A stretch of 64,000 bases of DNA from Saprospiraceae bacterium. GTDB lineage: Bacteria; Bacteroidota; Bacteroidia; Chitinophagales; Saprospiraceae. The stretch spans positions 193,961 to 257,960 of the forward strand of contig JADKCF010000004.1 in NCBI GenBank assembly GCA_016714765.1. Reading direction: 5' to 3'. The stretch's first letter is position 1. Each line of letters starts with the position of its first letter. The notes beneath the pieces are model-generated. The model was not told where the DNA came from. It saw only the letters and a program-made list of their open reading frames with translations, and searched no databases. This document shows positions 11,149 through 20,318 of the stretch, piece after piece. The translations under genes were made by a program, and so were the position numbers.

Positions 11149-11191
11149 ATAATTATTTTTTTATTATTGTACCAATTAATAAAATAATTAT
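11149..11191. promoter_or_regulatory. Imperfect inverted repeat upstream of the transporter cluster
   Basis: An 11-bp perfect arm pair (ATAATTATTTT ... AAAATAATTAT) continues inward with near-matching bases (ATTATTG / CAATTAAT), giving an almost continuous stem about 31 bp upstream of the transporter 3 start. It sits in a 264-bp region without genes. It could be an operator or a 5' leader hairpin; the high AT content lowers confidence. Nothing else convincing is seen in this intergenic stretch. Confidence 0.35.
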
Positions 11192-11382
11192 TGAAAAACG
11201 TACGCACAAGTCTTTACTTCGGCTGATTACCTAACCAATCCATATTTACAGTCAATCAGTACCCTGATGAAAAAAAGCTGAATGAATGAATCCAATATCT
11301 TTATGAGATAATTGACTATTATAGTAATTGCCACAATTTATTTGAGAAGTGTCGGTAGACTTCTATTCAGAGATTTTGAAGA

Positions 11383-12402
11383 TTACTTAATAACCTTAAG
11401 CAAATTTTTTGCTCTTTTACCGCCTTTTGCAGCAGCATCTTTGATATCTTTTACATATCCGTTTTTGCCTGACTTTTGTTTGGCTATTCCTCTGTATGTC
11501 AGGATATCTGCCTCGATTATTCCATCCGCCACAGCCTCAGCTTCTAGTGCTTTGTCAAATGCTTTCAATGCATCAGGAAACTCTTCCAGTTCCAGCAACA
11601 CCAGCCCATAATGATAATTGGCCCATCTGATATAAAACCTGTTTGGGTTTCCGGCTTCGAAATTTCGGTTGGTGAATAGCTTGAGGTCGAAAGCAGCTTT
11701 TTGCCACTCTTTGAGTTTGATATGGCATTCAGCTTTTAGTTTTCTGGACTTCCAGTATAGGGTCTGTAAGGCAATAGACTTTTTAATGGCTTCATCCAGG
11801 TTTTGTATAGCATCTTCCCATTCTCCCTTCAACATGTGGATTTTTGCTTTTCCATAATAGGCAGTAGGAATTGTCGGGTCAATATTGATGCACTTGTTAT
11901 AGTCCCTGAGAGCATCATGATAGTTTTTCATGAGGAAATTGACTTTCGCACGACGTTCATATGCTTGTGCATGGCGGTCATATTTTTCTATTGCCTGACT
12001 TAGCGCTGCCAATGCTTCACTTTCCTTGCCTTTAACTTTTACCAGTCTTCGACCCTTTACAAAAGACTGGACTGCTCCCTTATCGCTTTCCGGTTGGAGC
12101 GTTTCGAAATGGACAATTTCACCTTCATTTATCAACCAGGCTCGAATAGAACCCGCTACAGCAAACTGCGCACAATAACCTAATAGGTTGGTGGTCGTTC
12201 GAAATGCTTTGTCCGTCACTTGTCCCACATACCTTGGTATCTCCAAAGATAGCTCTTCGTCTTTGAAGATATCTTCAAATTTGAAAAAAACGTCTGTTTT
12301 ATAATAGGTCTCCAGTCGCTGTAAAAACATTTTAGTTACCTTATCATAACTTTTTTGCGTCCCGAACTCCAGCCTTCCCTGTATGATTGTCTTGAGGTAC
12401 AT
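11383..12402 (-). CDS. Tetratricopeptide-repeat (TPR) protein
   Basis: A 339-residue protein without a signal peptide, so probably cytoplasmic. I choose the ATG at 12402 rather than the TTG one codon before it. The first 120 residues are a domain I do not recognise (LLGYCAQFAVAGSIRAWLI). From about residue 125 on there are four to five TPR units, for example YHDALRDYNKCINIDPTIP, WEDAIQNLDEAIKK and FPDALKAFDKALEAEA. TPRs bind partner proteins; the partner is unknown. The C-terminus is basic (GGKRAKNLLKVIK). The gene is separated from its upstream neighbour by a terminator and is probably its own unit. Confidence 0.75.
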   Translation of the reverse strand: MYLKTIIQGRLEFGTQKSYDKVTKMFLQRLETYYKTDVFFKFEDIFKDEELSLEIPRYVGQVTDKAFRTTTNLLGYCAQFAVAGSIRAWLINEGEIVHFETLQPESDKGAVQSFVKGRRLVKVKGKESEALAALSQAIEKYDRHAQAYERRAKVNFLMKNYHDALRDYNKCINIDPTIPTAYYGKAKIHMLKGEWEDAIQNLDEAIKKSIALQTLYWKSRKLKAECHIKLKEWQKAAFDLKLFTNRNFEAGNPNRFYIRWANYHYGLVLLELEEFPDALKAFDKALEAEAVADGIIEADILTYRGIAKQKSGKNGYVKDIKDAAAKGGKRAKNLLKVIK

Positions 12403-12524
12403 CAATATTTATATCTTGCTTGTTATCGTATAGAAAAAATCGTTCCAACTTTTGATATATCTACGAGGGATTTGGAAATTGTCTTATCTATTTTTCCAAA
12501 AGTACGATTTTTTTAAAAATAAAA

Positions 12525-12559
12525 AAGGATATTTACTCTTTTGAAGCGAAATATCCCTT
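12525..12559 (-). terminator. Intrinsic terminator after the 259-residue membrane protein gene
   Basis: On the minus strand the stem AAGGGATATTT ... AAATATCCTT with a 14-nt loop is followed by a run of six Ts. It lies about 30 bp past the stop of the gene at 12591-13370 and before the TPR gene. Confidence 0.75.
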
Positions 12560-12590
12560 AAAATTATTTTATCAAGACTTAAAGTAATCC

Positions 12591-13370
12591 TCAGACCAGG
12601 TCCTTTTCGCCTCCTATCTGATCAATGATATCGTCATTGTTTTCCATGCCGGTCACATCGGCAAAGCCTGCGTAATCAGCTGCCATGATTACAGGTAAGG
12701 CAAATATGATTCCGATAAATAAAGCCAGAACCCCAAGCAAAACAACTATACCTGACAACAATGAAAAACCTAAATGGTAAAACCATTTTTTATTAGTAAG
12801 CTTCCAGCTGGTTTTGATGGCTGAAACAGCATCATACTGATGGAATACTATCAGATAATTGGTCCACCTAAGTGAGATGGCCATATACAAAAATAAAATA
12901 AAAAATATTAAAAACCATAAGCCCATGCTGGCAATCTGTGTGGATGAATTCAGAATAGAATCAGCATCTCCGGTAGCTAAAGCAGTGATAAAACTAAATC
13001 CTAACACAAATATCAAAGGAATAGCAACAACAAAGTAAATTAGGGTGATGATAATATTAGCTACAATAAGCTGTGCCAGATGGTCGAAACCTTTAAAAAA
13101 ATTGCCAAACTCAGTATCATTGTACTTTTCCTGCTTGTAGGCTGCTATAGCTGTTCCGACCATAAGTGCGGGATTTACGATCAGAGCTATCAGCATTCCT
13201 AGCAAGGGTATCATATTGATTATTATAGAAACCAAAATAAATATGAGCGTATAGCCTATATAGGCCCCTGGATTTCTTTTAAAAATTTCCCATCCTCGTG
13301 AAAAATAATTTCCTATGGGGAAGGAATAACCGTTGTCAATTGCTCTTTGGATTGATTGTCTGTTTTCCAT
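12591..13370 (-). CDS. Integral membrane protein with six or so helices, function unknown
   Basis: A 259-residue protein with a cytoplasmic-looking N-terminus (FPIGNYFSRGWEIFKRNPGAY) followed by about six hydrophobic helices spread over residues 35-235, and an acidic tail (GMENNDDIIDQIGGEKDLV). The motif 'WEIFKRNPGAYIGYTL' and the segment 'FHQYDAVSAIKTSWKLTNKKWFY' resemble the widespread bacterial inner-membrane families often called DUF975-like or glycerophosphodiester-phosphodiesterase membrane domains. That match is from memory and only moderately certain. No catalytic motif is seen. The gene has its own terminator and appears monocistronic. Confidence 0.7.
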   Translation of the reverse strand: MENRQSIQRAIDNGYSFPIGNYFSRGWEIFKRNPGAYIGYTLIFILVSIIINMIPLLGMLIALIVNPALMVGTAIAAYKQEKYNDTEFGNFFKGFDHLAQLIVANIIITLIYFVVAIPLIFVLGFSFITALATGDADSILNSSTQIASMGLWFLIFFILFLYMAISLRWTNYLIVFHQYDAVSAIKTSWKLTNKKWFYHLGFSLLSGIVVLLGVLALFIGIIFALPVIMAADYAGFADVTGMENNDDIIDQIGGEKDLV

Positions 13371-13473
13371 ATGAAGTTTGTTTTGATGATTGAATAAACA
13401 AATATCACTATTTTATGTAAACTTAGTATATGAAAGCTAATTATTTTTGTTTTGAGTCGACTTTTCGTACTTT

Positions 13474-14877
13474 TTATCCTGAATACCCGAATAGTTGTTT
13501 GTCTTTTATAAGGTGAACAAGCGCTTCAGGAACTTTGCTTTCCCAGCCCGGTTTGTTGTCCTGAATGTCCCGAAGTACATCCATCGGATAAATATGCAGG
13601 ATCGACTGATCGAATGACTTGACCGGCACTATTTGTTTGCTTTCCAGCAGATACTGGTATAAAAACCTGATACCGTCAGGTACGGACATATTTTCGGCCG
13701 TCATTATGGCATGCGTTTCAGCATTCTGCACAGGGTAAGCATATATTTTGATATTCTGACTGAACAACTCTCCGAAAGCCACCAATAGCCTGCCGTCCTG
13801 ATTCTGTGTATATTTCTCCGTAATGATGGATTGTAATTCTCTGACTCCGATGACAATACCAAGATTGGCGATTTTATAATCGCTTAGATAATTGATCAGC
13901 ATCTCATGATTGGCACAGTCAGAAAGAAGAACTTTATAGCCCAATGCACACAACATATCCGCCCGATCAAGAAAATCTTTTTCATCTATTTCTGCATGCT
14001 CGCCTTTGAGATAGTCCATTGTCATCTCCATCATCAGATTGAGTTTGTCGTCAGGTAGTGATGTTTCTTCTTTAAACTGAGTAAAACTAGAATCAATGAC
14101 ATCCTGTGTTACGATAGTGGGAGGTCTGAAATTGCCTCTGACTACCATAAGTGACTCCTTGTAGAGAAATTCTGAAGCGTGAATACTACTTTTATTGACA
14201 TCAAACATGGCTACTGCCGTCAGTTTGTGTTTCACCAGATACAGAGAGATCAATCGCTTGTCAAAATAATTAAAGTCCTCCCCATTTATCCTGAGTAAAT
14301 CTATGGATACCCTGTCTTTGATATTATTTACGAGCGAGTGTACCATCTTTTCAGGGTCCTCGTTATAATAAAAGCTGGCATAAATCATATTGACACCTAA
14401 TACTCCAATGGCTTCCTGTTGTAGACGATTATTGGTATCCAGCATTTTTACATGCAGCACCATATCATTGACGGGACCATTGGGTTTTAATCTGAATCTC
14501 AGACCCATCCACCCGTTTCCTTTTATGGTACGGGTATAGTTGATGGCTTGTACCGTGTCCGCAAATACAAAAAATGTAGCGTCAGGTCGTGATGCACTCA
14601 ATCTTTCTTCCATCAGGCTCCATTCATGATCCAGCATCTTGTATAATCTGGATTCTGACACATATCTCCCTGAGGGCTCCAGGCCATAAATAGCATCCGA
14701 ATATGTCTTGTCATATGCTGACATGGTTTTAGCAATCGTACCTGCTGCTGCTCCTGCCTGAAAAAAATTCCTGGCTACTTCCTGCCCGGCACCGATTTCT
14801 GCAAAAGTTCCATAAATTGGGTCGTTGAGATTTATATCGAGCGCTTTTTGCTCCGTTTTTATCATTTGGTAATCCAT
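13474..14877 (-). CDS. Conserved protein of unknown function (467 aa)
   Basis: An intact 467-residue, apparently soluble protein with no signal peptide. The N-terminus contains a well-conserved-looking stretch (YGTFAEIGAGQEVARNFFQA, then GTIAKTMSAYDKTYSDAIYG). I recall close relatives in Bacteroidota and cyanobacteria that automated pipelines label inconsistently (as TonB receptor or nicotinate-nucleotide adenylyltransferase). Neither label is supported by motifs seen here: there is no plug or barrel and no adenylyltransferase HxGH signature near the N-terminus. A -7 box lies about 75 bp upstream. The role is unknown. Confidence 0.75.
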   Translation of the reverse strand: MDYQMIKTEQKALDINLNDPIYGTFAEIGAGQEVARNFFQAGAAAGTIAKTMSAYDKTYSDAIYGLEPSGRYVSESRLYKMLDHEWSLMEERLSASRPDATFFVFADTVQAINYTRTIKGNGWMGLRFRLKPNGPVNDMVLHVKMLDTNNRLQQEAIGVLGVNMIYASFYYNEDPEKMVHSLVNNIKDRVSIDLLRINGEDFNYFDKRLISLYLVKHKLTAVAMFDVNKSSIHASEFLYKESLMVVRGNFRPPTIVTQDVIDSSFTQFKEETSLPDDKLNLMMEMTMDYLKGEHAEIDEKDFLDRADMLCALGYKVLLSDCANHEMLINYLSDYKIANLGIVIGVRELQSIITEKYTQNQDGRLLVAFGELFSQNIKIYAYPVQNAETHAIMTAENMSVPDGIRFLYQYLLESKQIVPVKSFDQSILHIYPMDVLRDIQDNKPGWESKVPEALVHLIKDKQLFGYSG

Positions 14878-14951
14878 GAGGGATAAGTGTTATTGTGAAT
14901 AAGAATGCCGACGACTTTATCAGGTAATTGACATAAGTGGCTTCATTGCTG

Positions 14952-14959
14952 CAAATATA
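14952..14959 (-). promoter_or_regulatory. Bacteroidota -7 box for the 467-residue protein gene
   Basis: The minus strand reads TATATTTG, a full match to the TAnnTTTG element used by the Bacteroidota primary sigma factor, about 75 bp before the start codon at 14877. A matching -33 TTG was not convincing. Confidence 0.4.
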
Positions 14960-14966
14960 AATTATA

Positions 14967-17741
14967 TTATTTAATGACTGTCACTGAGCCGTAAACAACT
15001 TTTGAACCGCTAAAAGTTTCTAATGAAAGAACATAAACATAGACCCCGGCAGATGCATCCGATGGATACCAGCCTTGGTCTTTATTATTTACCATCAGGT
15101 TTTTACCAATAAAAACAGGATTTCCCCAACGGTCATACACTGAAAGTTGATATGAAGACACATTCGATCCCTTGACAAAAAAACTGTTATTTTCTGTATT
15201 GGCACCTGCACTGACGATATTAGGTAAAAAGTAAAATGGTTTCAGATACCTTATGGTGACCGAAGCGGTATCGGTACATCCTTCCAGATCGGTAACTATT
15301 ATGTTGTACAGACCTGATGGCAATTTGTCCACAATGATCTCTTCAGTGTTAATGGAACTGACTTGGCCATTTTTAGGACCTGAATACAAAATATTCTGGC
15401 CAATACCGGTATTTGCTTTGAGCAGAATGGACATAGATCCGCTGCTGTCATTCTCATCCAGAGAGGGTGACTTTTCCATTGCGTCAATGACCACACTATT
15501 TACAAATACGTTTTCTATTGCTTCGGAGACACAACTTCCATTTTCCTGCGGAGTATAAGTTATCGCCTGTATACCCTTGAGTCCGGCAGGATCAAAAACC
15601 TGTTGTGCGCCATTCTGCACCACTCCTGGACCTGTCCAGACACCTCGAAAAGAATCTACCATTGAAGGCAGGTCAATCGGCAAATCATAACTACATATGT
15701 AATCCTGAATTTCTGTTGCAGGTTTAAGTCTCGGAGTAATGCTGACGTCTGCATTTAGAGTAAAAACACAGTTGTCACCGTTTTTTACCTGTACTTTATA
15801 GACTCCCTCCTGACCGGCTTTAATACTAAAAATATCGGGGGATTGCTGGTCGGATTTGAATCCTTGCGGGCCATCCCAGACAAAAGATAAGCCTGAGCTT
15901 ACTTCCAGATGAAGGGTGTCTCCCTCGCAGACCGGACTATTGGTAATGATGGTGGCAGTTTTTACAAAATCAATCCTGATTTTCCTTGTAATGGTACAGT
16001 CATTTGTTTTTATTTCTACTGTATATTCTCCTTCCATGATAGATGTAGCATCAGGCAGTACGGGATTCTGTAGAATAGACGCAAATCCATTGGGACCTGT
16101 CCATTTATAAGATATCCCACCACTGGCATTCAGTTCTATTGTCACTCCTTCACATACCGGACTAGTGCCTGAAGCACTTACTGCACCTATAGATTGTACA
16201 TTGATCTGAGTTGTGTCAGTACATTTATTTTCGTTAATAACTATCAGGGTGTATTTCCCGAATTGAGAAGCAGTAGTGCCTGTAATGACAGGATTTTGTA
16301 AAGATGATGAATAATTTTCTGGTCCAGCCCAATTAAAGACAACGCCTCCTGAACCCTTTAGCATCAGATCCGAACCTTCACAAAGGGGTGCATTGCTTAC
16401 TATGGTTGCTTTGGCTCTTCCCTCACCACTACACCACCTCTTGAAGTCACCGCCAAAAATGAGGTTGACATTACCTCGGAAGTTGTATCCGTTAATGCTT
16501 ATATTGTCGCTCTCTGTAAAACTGCAAAATTTTTGCATGGAAGACGGAAAACAACCTTCCAGCATATTATCATTGAGATACATTCTTTTGAGATTAATAA
16601 TTTGACCAAATGATGGGGGTATCTCACCTGTAAGTGCATTTTTACTTAAATCAAGATTGGCAAGTGACTTGAGCCCGCCGAAGGAGGATGGAATACTACC
16701 AGATAGCTTATTGTTGCCGGCAAGAAAACTGAGAAGATTGACAAGGTTGCCAAATGAAGAAGGTAGCGGCCCACTCAGCATATTATTAGATAGATGCAAG
16801 CTGATGAGATTTACCAAATTGCCTGTAAATTCGGGTATTTGGCCATTGAGATTGTTGTCATTAAGAAGCAGTTTCTGTATTTGGGTTAAGTTGGATGCTT
16901 CAGCCGGTATCGCACCTGTGATTTTATTTTTATTCAACCATAGTTCACGCAGTTCGGTAAGCTTGCCAATTTCTGCCGGTATAGTCCCTGTAAGTTGATT
17001 TTCGTCTGCATAGAAGTAAAGTAATCCGGATATATTGCCTATGGAAGGTGGGATACTGCCAGATAATCTGTTTTGAGAAAGTATGAGGGTCTTCAATTTT
17101 GTCAGATTGCCTATAGAGGAAGGGATGGGACCTCCTATAGCGTTTTGGGAAAGCAAGAGCTCTTCCAGATTTGGTAACGAACCCAATGATGGTGATATAA
17201 AACCATTGAGGCTATTTTGATGAAGATGCAAAATGACCAGCTGTTTGAGATTCCCAAGAGATGAAGGAAGGTTACCACTAAAATTATTGAGACTCAGTTG
17301 AAGTTTTTTGAGCTGCGTAAGATTCCCGAATTGTGAGTGTATCGGTCCGTTCAGACTATTGTTCGAAAGATTTATTTCTTCCAATGCTGTCAGATTTCCT
17401 ATAGAAACAGGAAGATTACCACCAAGATTGTTGTTGGGCAATGACAATATTTTTAAGCCCAGCAACAAACCTACTGAGTCGGGCAGTGCGCCATTCATTT
17501 TGTTGGTAGCCATGATAAGAGACTCCACACACCCTGCTGCATTCAGCCTTACACCATACCATGTAGATATACTCCTGCCTGGTACTAACCAATTGGTCTT
17601 GTTGGACCATCCTGAACCCAATGTATTGTTATAAATACTGACCAATGCCAACGAATCTGTCATCCTGCTGCATTGAGCTGCACTGTACAAATGACTGAAA
17701 ATCAGAATTACAATGGTTGAAATCGTTGAATATATTTTCAT
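14967..17741 (-). CDS. Large secreted leucine-rich-repeat surface protein with Ig-like domains and CHU_C-type tail
   Basis: A 924-residue exported protein. A signal peptide (residues 1-22, ending YSAAQ) is followed by a cap region (ALVSIYNNTLGSGWSNKTNW), then about fourteen 24-residue leucine-rich repeats to residue 405. The repeats have the plant-like consensus, for example IPSSIGNLTKLKTLILSQN and LSGSIPPSIGNISGLLYF. Three Ig/PKD-like domains follow, each beginning with APLCEG, SPVCEG or a close variant. The tail resembles the gliding-motility-associated C-terminal domain (CHU_C; VYDRWGNPVFIGKN ... SAGVYVYVLSL), a type IX secretion signal. It probably sits on the cell surface and mediates adhesion or ligand recognition. 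The gene is intact despite its length. Confidence 0.88.
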   Translation of the reverse strand: MKIYSTISTIVILIFSHLYSAAQCSRMTDSLALVSIYNNTLGSGWSNKTNWLVPGRSISTWYGVRLNAAGCVESLIMATNKMNGALPDSVGLLLGLKILSLPNNNLGGNLPVSIGNLTALEEINLSNNSLNGPIHSQFGNLTQLKKLQLSLNNFSGNLPSSLGNLKQLVILHLHQNSLNGFISPSLGSLPNLEELLLSQNAIGGPIPSSIGNLTKLKTLILSQNRLSGSIPPSIGNISGLLYFYADENQLTGTIPAEIGKLTELRELWLNKNKITGAIPAEASNLTQIQKLLLNDNNLNGQIPEFTGNLVNLISLHLSNNMLSGPLPSSFGNLVNLLSFLAGNNKLSGSIPSSFGGLKSLANLDLSKNALTGEIPPSFGQIINLKRMYLNDNMLEGCFPSSMQKFCSFTESDNISINGYNFRGNVNLIFGGDFKRWCSGEGRAKATIVSNAPLCEGSDLMLKGSGGVVFNWAGPENYSSSLQNPVITGTTASQFGKYTLIVINENKCTDTTQINVQSIGAVSASGTSPVCEGVTIELNASGGISYKWTGPNGFASILQNPVLPDATSIMEGEYTVEIKTNDCTITRKIRIDFVKTATIITNSPVCEGDTLHLEVSSGLSFVWDGPQGFKSDQQSPDIFSIKAGQEGVYKVQVKNGDNCVFTLNADVSITPRLKPATEIQDYICSYDLPIDLPSMVDSFRGVWTGPGVVQNGAQQVFDPAGLKGIQAITYTPQENGSCVSEAIENVFVNSVVIDAMEKSPSLDENDSSGSMSILLKANTGIGQNILYSGPKNGQVSSINTEEIIVDKLPSGLYNIIVTDLEGCTDTASVTIRYLKPFYFLPNIVSAGANTENNSFFVKGSNVSSYQLSVYDRWGNPVFIGKNLMVNNKDQGWYPSDASAGVYVYVLSLETFSGSKVVYGSVTVIK

Positions 17742-17873
17742 AAGTAGATAACAACATGATTAATGCTGCAAATTAATAACAATATTTATGAATAGTATAT
17801 TGTTTAGGTAATATTCATCCTGATTGTCATAAATGACAACTTTCATATCCCCAATAATATGGCTGAAAAGTTA

Positions 17874-17946
17874 AGAGGGTCTGTCTAAAAAGTCAATATC
17901 AAAGAAGGTGGTAAAAATTTGGAATCCAACTTTTCAGAAAGCCTCT
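17874..17946. repeat. Small imperfect inverted repeat, possible insertion-sequence relic
   Basis: The left end reads AGAGGGTCTGTCTAAAAAGTC and the right end, on the other strand, AGAGGCTTTCTGAAAAGTT. These match over most of their length and resemble terminal repeats of IS1182/IS5-like elements as I remember them. They enclose only about 33 bp and no coding sequence. It could be a miniature element or simply a terminator-like stem; no target duplication was made out. The 244-bp intergenic region holds nothing else I can support. Confidence 0.35.
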
Positions 17947-17985
17947 TTTGCTTATTTAATGTCGCTAACAGATAATACTTAATAC

Positions 17986-18528
17986 TTACCGTCTGAGCCA
18001 CCACACCAACCAAGCCACCGAAAGCACCCAAGCAACTATGGCATCTATCAAAACAGGTATAGAGTTATTTTCGAACCAAATAGAATTGGTGTAGGAAGTA
18101 GTCAGATAACCTATGATACCCACAGTCACACTAGCTATTACTGCTGTCATAAATGTAAGATCCTGTATTTTGGCAAGTAACCAGCACAATAGTAAAACCG
18201 CAACAACATCCGCCAGATATCCTCTTATCATATTCATGCTCATATTTGTATTCATTGCTTTGTGAAAAGAAATCTGAGCCCATGGTTTTCCGGCACCAGC
18301 ATCCATGACTTTTTGCTGCTCTTCCATACTGGCACCTGGAGGATACATGGGTAAAAAATATGTACCATCTTCTGTGAGTTGAGCACTGAGGTTTTGCAGA
18401 ATAGAGTCCTGATGTGGCGTGTACTTCTGCTCAGAGCTGTGTACATTGACCAATGACCATGATAAAAACTGCCAGAAAAACACTAGTAGTCCGCCTACCA
18501 ATGCACCGATAATCATCTTTGTATTCAT
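17986..18528 (-). CDS. Small membrane protein A (180 aa), unknown function
   Basis: An N-terminal hydrophobic helix (IIGALVGGLLVFFWQFLSWS) is followed by an exported hydrophilic segment of about 60 residues (through PMYPPGASMEEQQ) and then three further helices to a charged end (WLVWWLRR). I do not recognise an enzyme motif. It lies 33 bp downstream of membrane protein B on the same strand, and the two share an architecture: one helix, a polar loop, then helices. They are probably co-transcribed and may act together in the inner membrane. Confidence 0.6.
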   Translation of the reverse strand: MNTKMIIGALVGGLLVFFWQFLSWSLVNVHSSEQKYTPHQDSILQNLSAQLTEDGTYFLPMYPPGASMEEQQKVMDAGAGKPWAQISFHKAMNTNMSMNMIRGYLADVVAVLLLCWLLAKIQDLTFMTAVIASVTVGIIGYLTTSYTNSIWFENNSIPVLIDAIVAWVLSVAWLVWWLRR

Positions 18529-18561
18529 AATATATTGTTTTGAAAATAAAAAATCAATTTG

Positions 18562-18975
18562 TCAGGTTTTCTGCATAGCTGCAAGTTTTACTCCTAAAAC
18601 TGTCATAGGGAGATAAACACAGATATCTGCTATTGTAAACCAAATCGGATGCGGAATCATGACCAGATTGATCAAACCGAAAAAAGTCCAGACAACACCT
18701 GTCAACATGGCCAACCACCGTTTATCGCCATGGGCAAACCTCCCTATAATCCATCCCGAGATAAGTGCTCCTGCAGCATGCGCCAAAATCAAAAGAGCCA
18801 AACTGCCAGCCGGTGCCTGAGGCATATACCTCTTAAGAGAATCCATGTCATCCAGTTGCAAGTCTGAAGGTGGTGGAAACATGATATGGCTGATACTTTC
18901 TATACCAAATACCACAACACTTCCTGCTATGATAGCGCCAATTACGATCAGTATATTTTTAACTCCGGAAGACAT
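18562..18975 (-). CDS. Small membrane protein B (137 aa), unknown function
   Basis: I choose the ATG at 18975 (MSSGVKNILIVIGAIIAGS), since an earlier in-frame ATG at 19014 would add 13 residues of a second hydrophobic start. The protein has a first helix, a polar loop with FPPPSDLQLDDMDSLKRYMP, and three later helices (residues 55-130). Gene order and shared layout with the downstream protein A suggest a two-gene operon. No function can be assigned. Confidence 0.6.
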   Translation of the reverse strand: MSSGVKNILIVIGAIIAGSVVVFGIESISHIMFPPPSDLQLDDMDSLKRYMPQAPAGSLALLILAHAAGALISGWIIGRFAHGDKRWLAMLTGVVWTFFGLINLVMIPHPIWFTIADICVYLPMTVLGVKLAAMQKT

Positions 18976-19080
18976 GAACGTTAAATTTAAAGTAAAAATA
19001 ATAAAATATTCCAAATTTTCTTATCCCTATTAATTTTTTACCAAATTGTAACTAATATCATTGTAATAGTTTTTATCACA

Positions 19081-19093
19081 GTTGTATTACAAC
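19081..19093. promoter_or_regulatory. 13-bp palindrome between membrane protein B and pdxA
   Basis: GTTGTATTACAAC is a perfect 6-1-6 palindrome in the 276-bp divergent intergenic region. Two related half-sites (TTGTAA, TTGTAAT) lie just to its left at about 19045 and 19063. A candidate operator for one of the divergent genes. A TAnnTTTG match (TACTTTTG, 19133-19140) lies nearer to pdxA. Confidence 0.3.
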
Positions 19094-19251
19094 AGACTTT
19101 GAAAAATATGAGTTATTTTGCCGTCTTTTTATTACTTTTGTGCTTGGCTTGTAATTATTTCATTCTTAAAACTCTGGAAGAAAAAAGTCAGCGAATCAGC
19201 AATACCACATGAGTATTGACATTTTTAGCATAAAATAAAATAAATAATTGA

Positions 19252-20301
19252 ATGAAAATAGGAATCACTATAGGAGATATAAATGGAATAGGACCTGAAG
19301 TCATCATCAAAGCCCTTTCAGATCCACGTGTTTTGACATCCTTTACACCGGTTATATATGGCTCATACAAAGTAATGTCATATCACAAAAACATTGTGAA
19401 AGACAGTAGTATAGTTTTTCACTCTATCCAAAATGGCAAACAGGCAGTGGCCAATAAAGTAAATCTGGTCAACTGTTGGGATGATAATATAAACATTTCT
19501 CTCGGCAAAGCTACCACAGATGGAGGTAAATATGCTTATCTGGCACTGGACAGAGCTATGAGTGATATCAAGGACGGTAGTATAGATGCCATAGTGACTG
19601 CACCGATCAATAAAAATGCCATGCAAATGGCCAAATTTCCATACCCGGGTCATACAGAATACTTTACAGCTAATGATGGCAAATCTCAGAGCCTGATGCT
19701 TTTGGTAGGTGATTCTTTGAAAGTTGCTTTGGCAACCAACCATGTTCCGATATCCCAAGTAGCAGATACCATTACTAAGGAACTGATTATGGAGAAAATA
19801 AAAATACTGAATAAAACGCTGATAGAGGATTTTGGATATGAAAGACCTGTAATCAGCGTGCTGGGACTGAACCCACATGCTTCTGACGACTCTGTGATAG
19901 GGGATGAAGAAGAAAAAGTAATCAGACCGGCTATAGTGGAGCTCAAAAAACAAGGTATCATGGTCACCGGTCCATACCCAGCAGATGGGTTTTTTGGTAG
20001 TGGTTTGTGGAGGAAGACGGACGCCATACTGGCAATGTATCATGATCAGGGCCTCATTCCTTTTAAGGCGCTCTCTTTTGGAACAGGAACTAATGTGACT
20101 GCCGGACTTTCTTTCGTAAGAACATCTCCGGACCATGGCACTGCTTATGATATAGCCGGTAATAACGTAGCGGATGAATCATCTTTTTTAAATGCCATAT
20201 TTACTGCCGTGGATATGGTCCAAAGTAGGAAAGACTACTACAGTTCCAAAGAAAATGCTTTGGTAAGACGTGTGAAACAGTCAGCAGGAATCCACGAATA
20301 G
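19252..20301 (+). CDS. pdxA: 4-hydroxythreonine-4-phosphate dehydrogenase
   Basis: A 349-residue enzyme of normal length that oxidises 4-phosphohydroxy-L-threonine with NAD, leading to decarboxylation, in the DXP-dependent pyridoxal phosphate pathway. Family motifs are GDINGIGPEV at the N-terminus, TAPINKNAMQMA, FPYPGHTEYF (zinc-site His), NPHASDD, MYHDQGLIPFKAL (second His) and SPDHGTAYDIAG (third His). All metal-binding histidines are present. It is followed after 17 bp by a LysE-type exporter on the same strand, so the two are probably one operon. Confidence 0.96.
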   Translation: MKIGITIGDINGIGPEVIIKALSDPRVLTSFTPVIYGSYKVMSYHKNIVKDSSIVFHSIQNGKQAVANKVNLVNCWDDNINISLGKATTDGGKYAYLALDRAMSDIKDGSIDAIVTAPINKNAMQMAKFPYPGHTEYFTANDGKSQSLMLLVGDSLKVALATNHVPISQVADTITKELIMEKIKILNKTLIEDFGYERPVISVLGLNPHASDDSVIGDEEEKVIRPAIVELKKQGIMVTGPYPADGFFGSGLWRKTDAILAMYHDQGLIPFKALSFGTGTNVTAGLSFVRTSPDHGTAYDIAGNNVADESSFLNAIFTAVDMVQSRKDYYSSKENALVRRVKQSAGIHE

Positions 20302-20318
20302 TAACTGACCAATCACTG

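Noticed and set aside
13474..14877. Label as TonB receptor or nucleotide adenylyltransferase
   Set aside because: No plug, barrel or HxGH motif is visible; the function stays unknown.
19378..20136. Long 252-codon open frame opposite pdxA
   Set aside because: Composition is a complement of pdxA codons and it shows no protein-like features; pdxA is certain.
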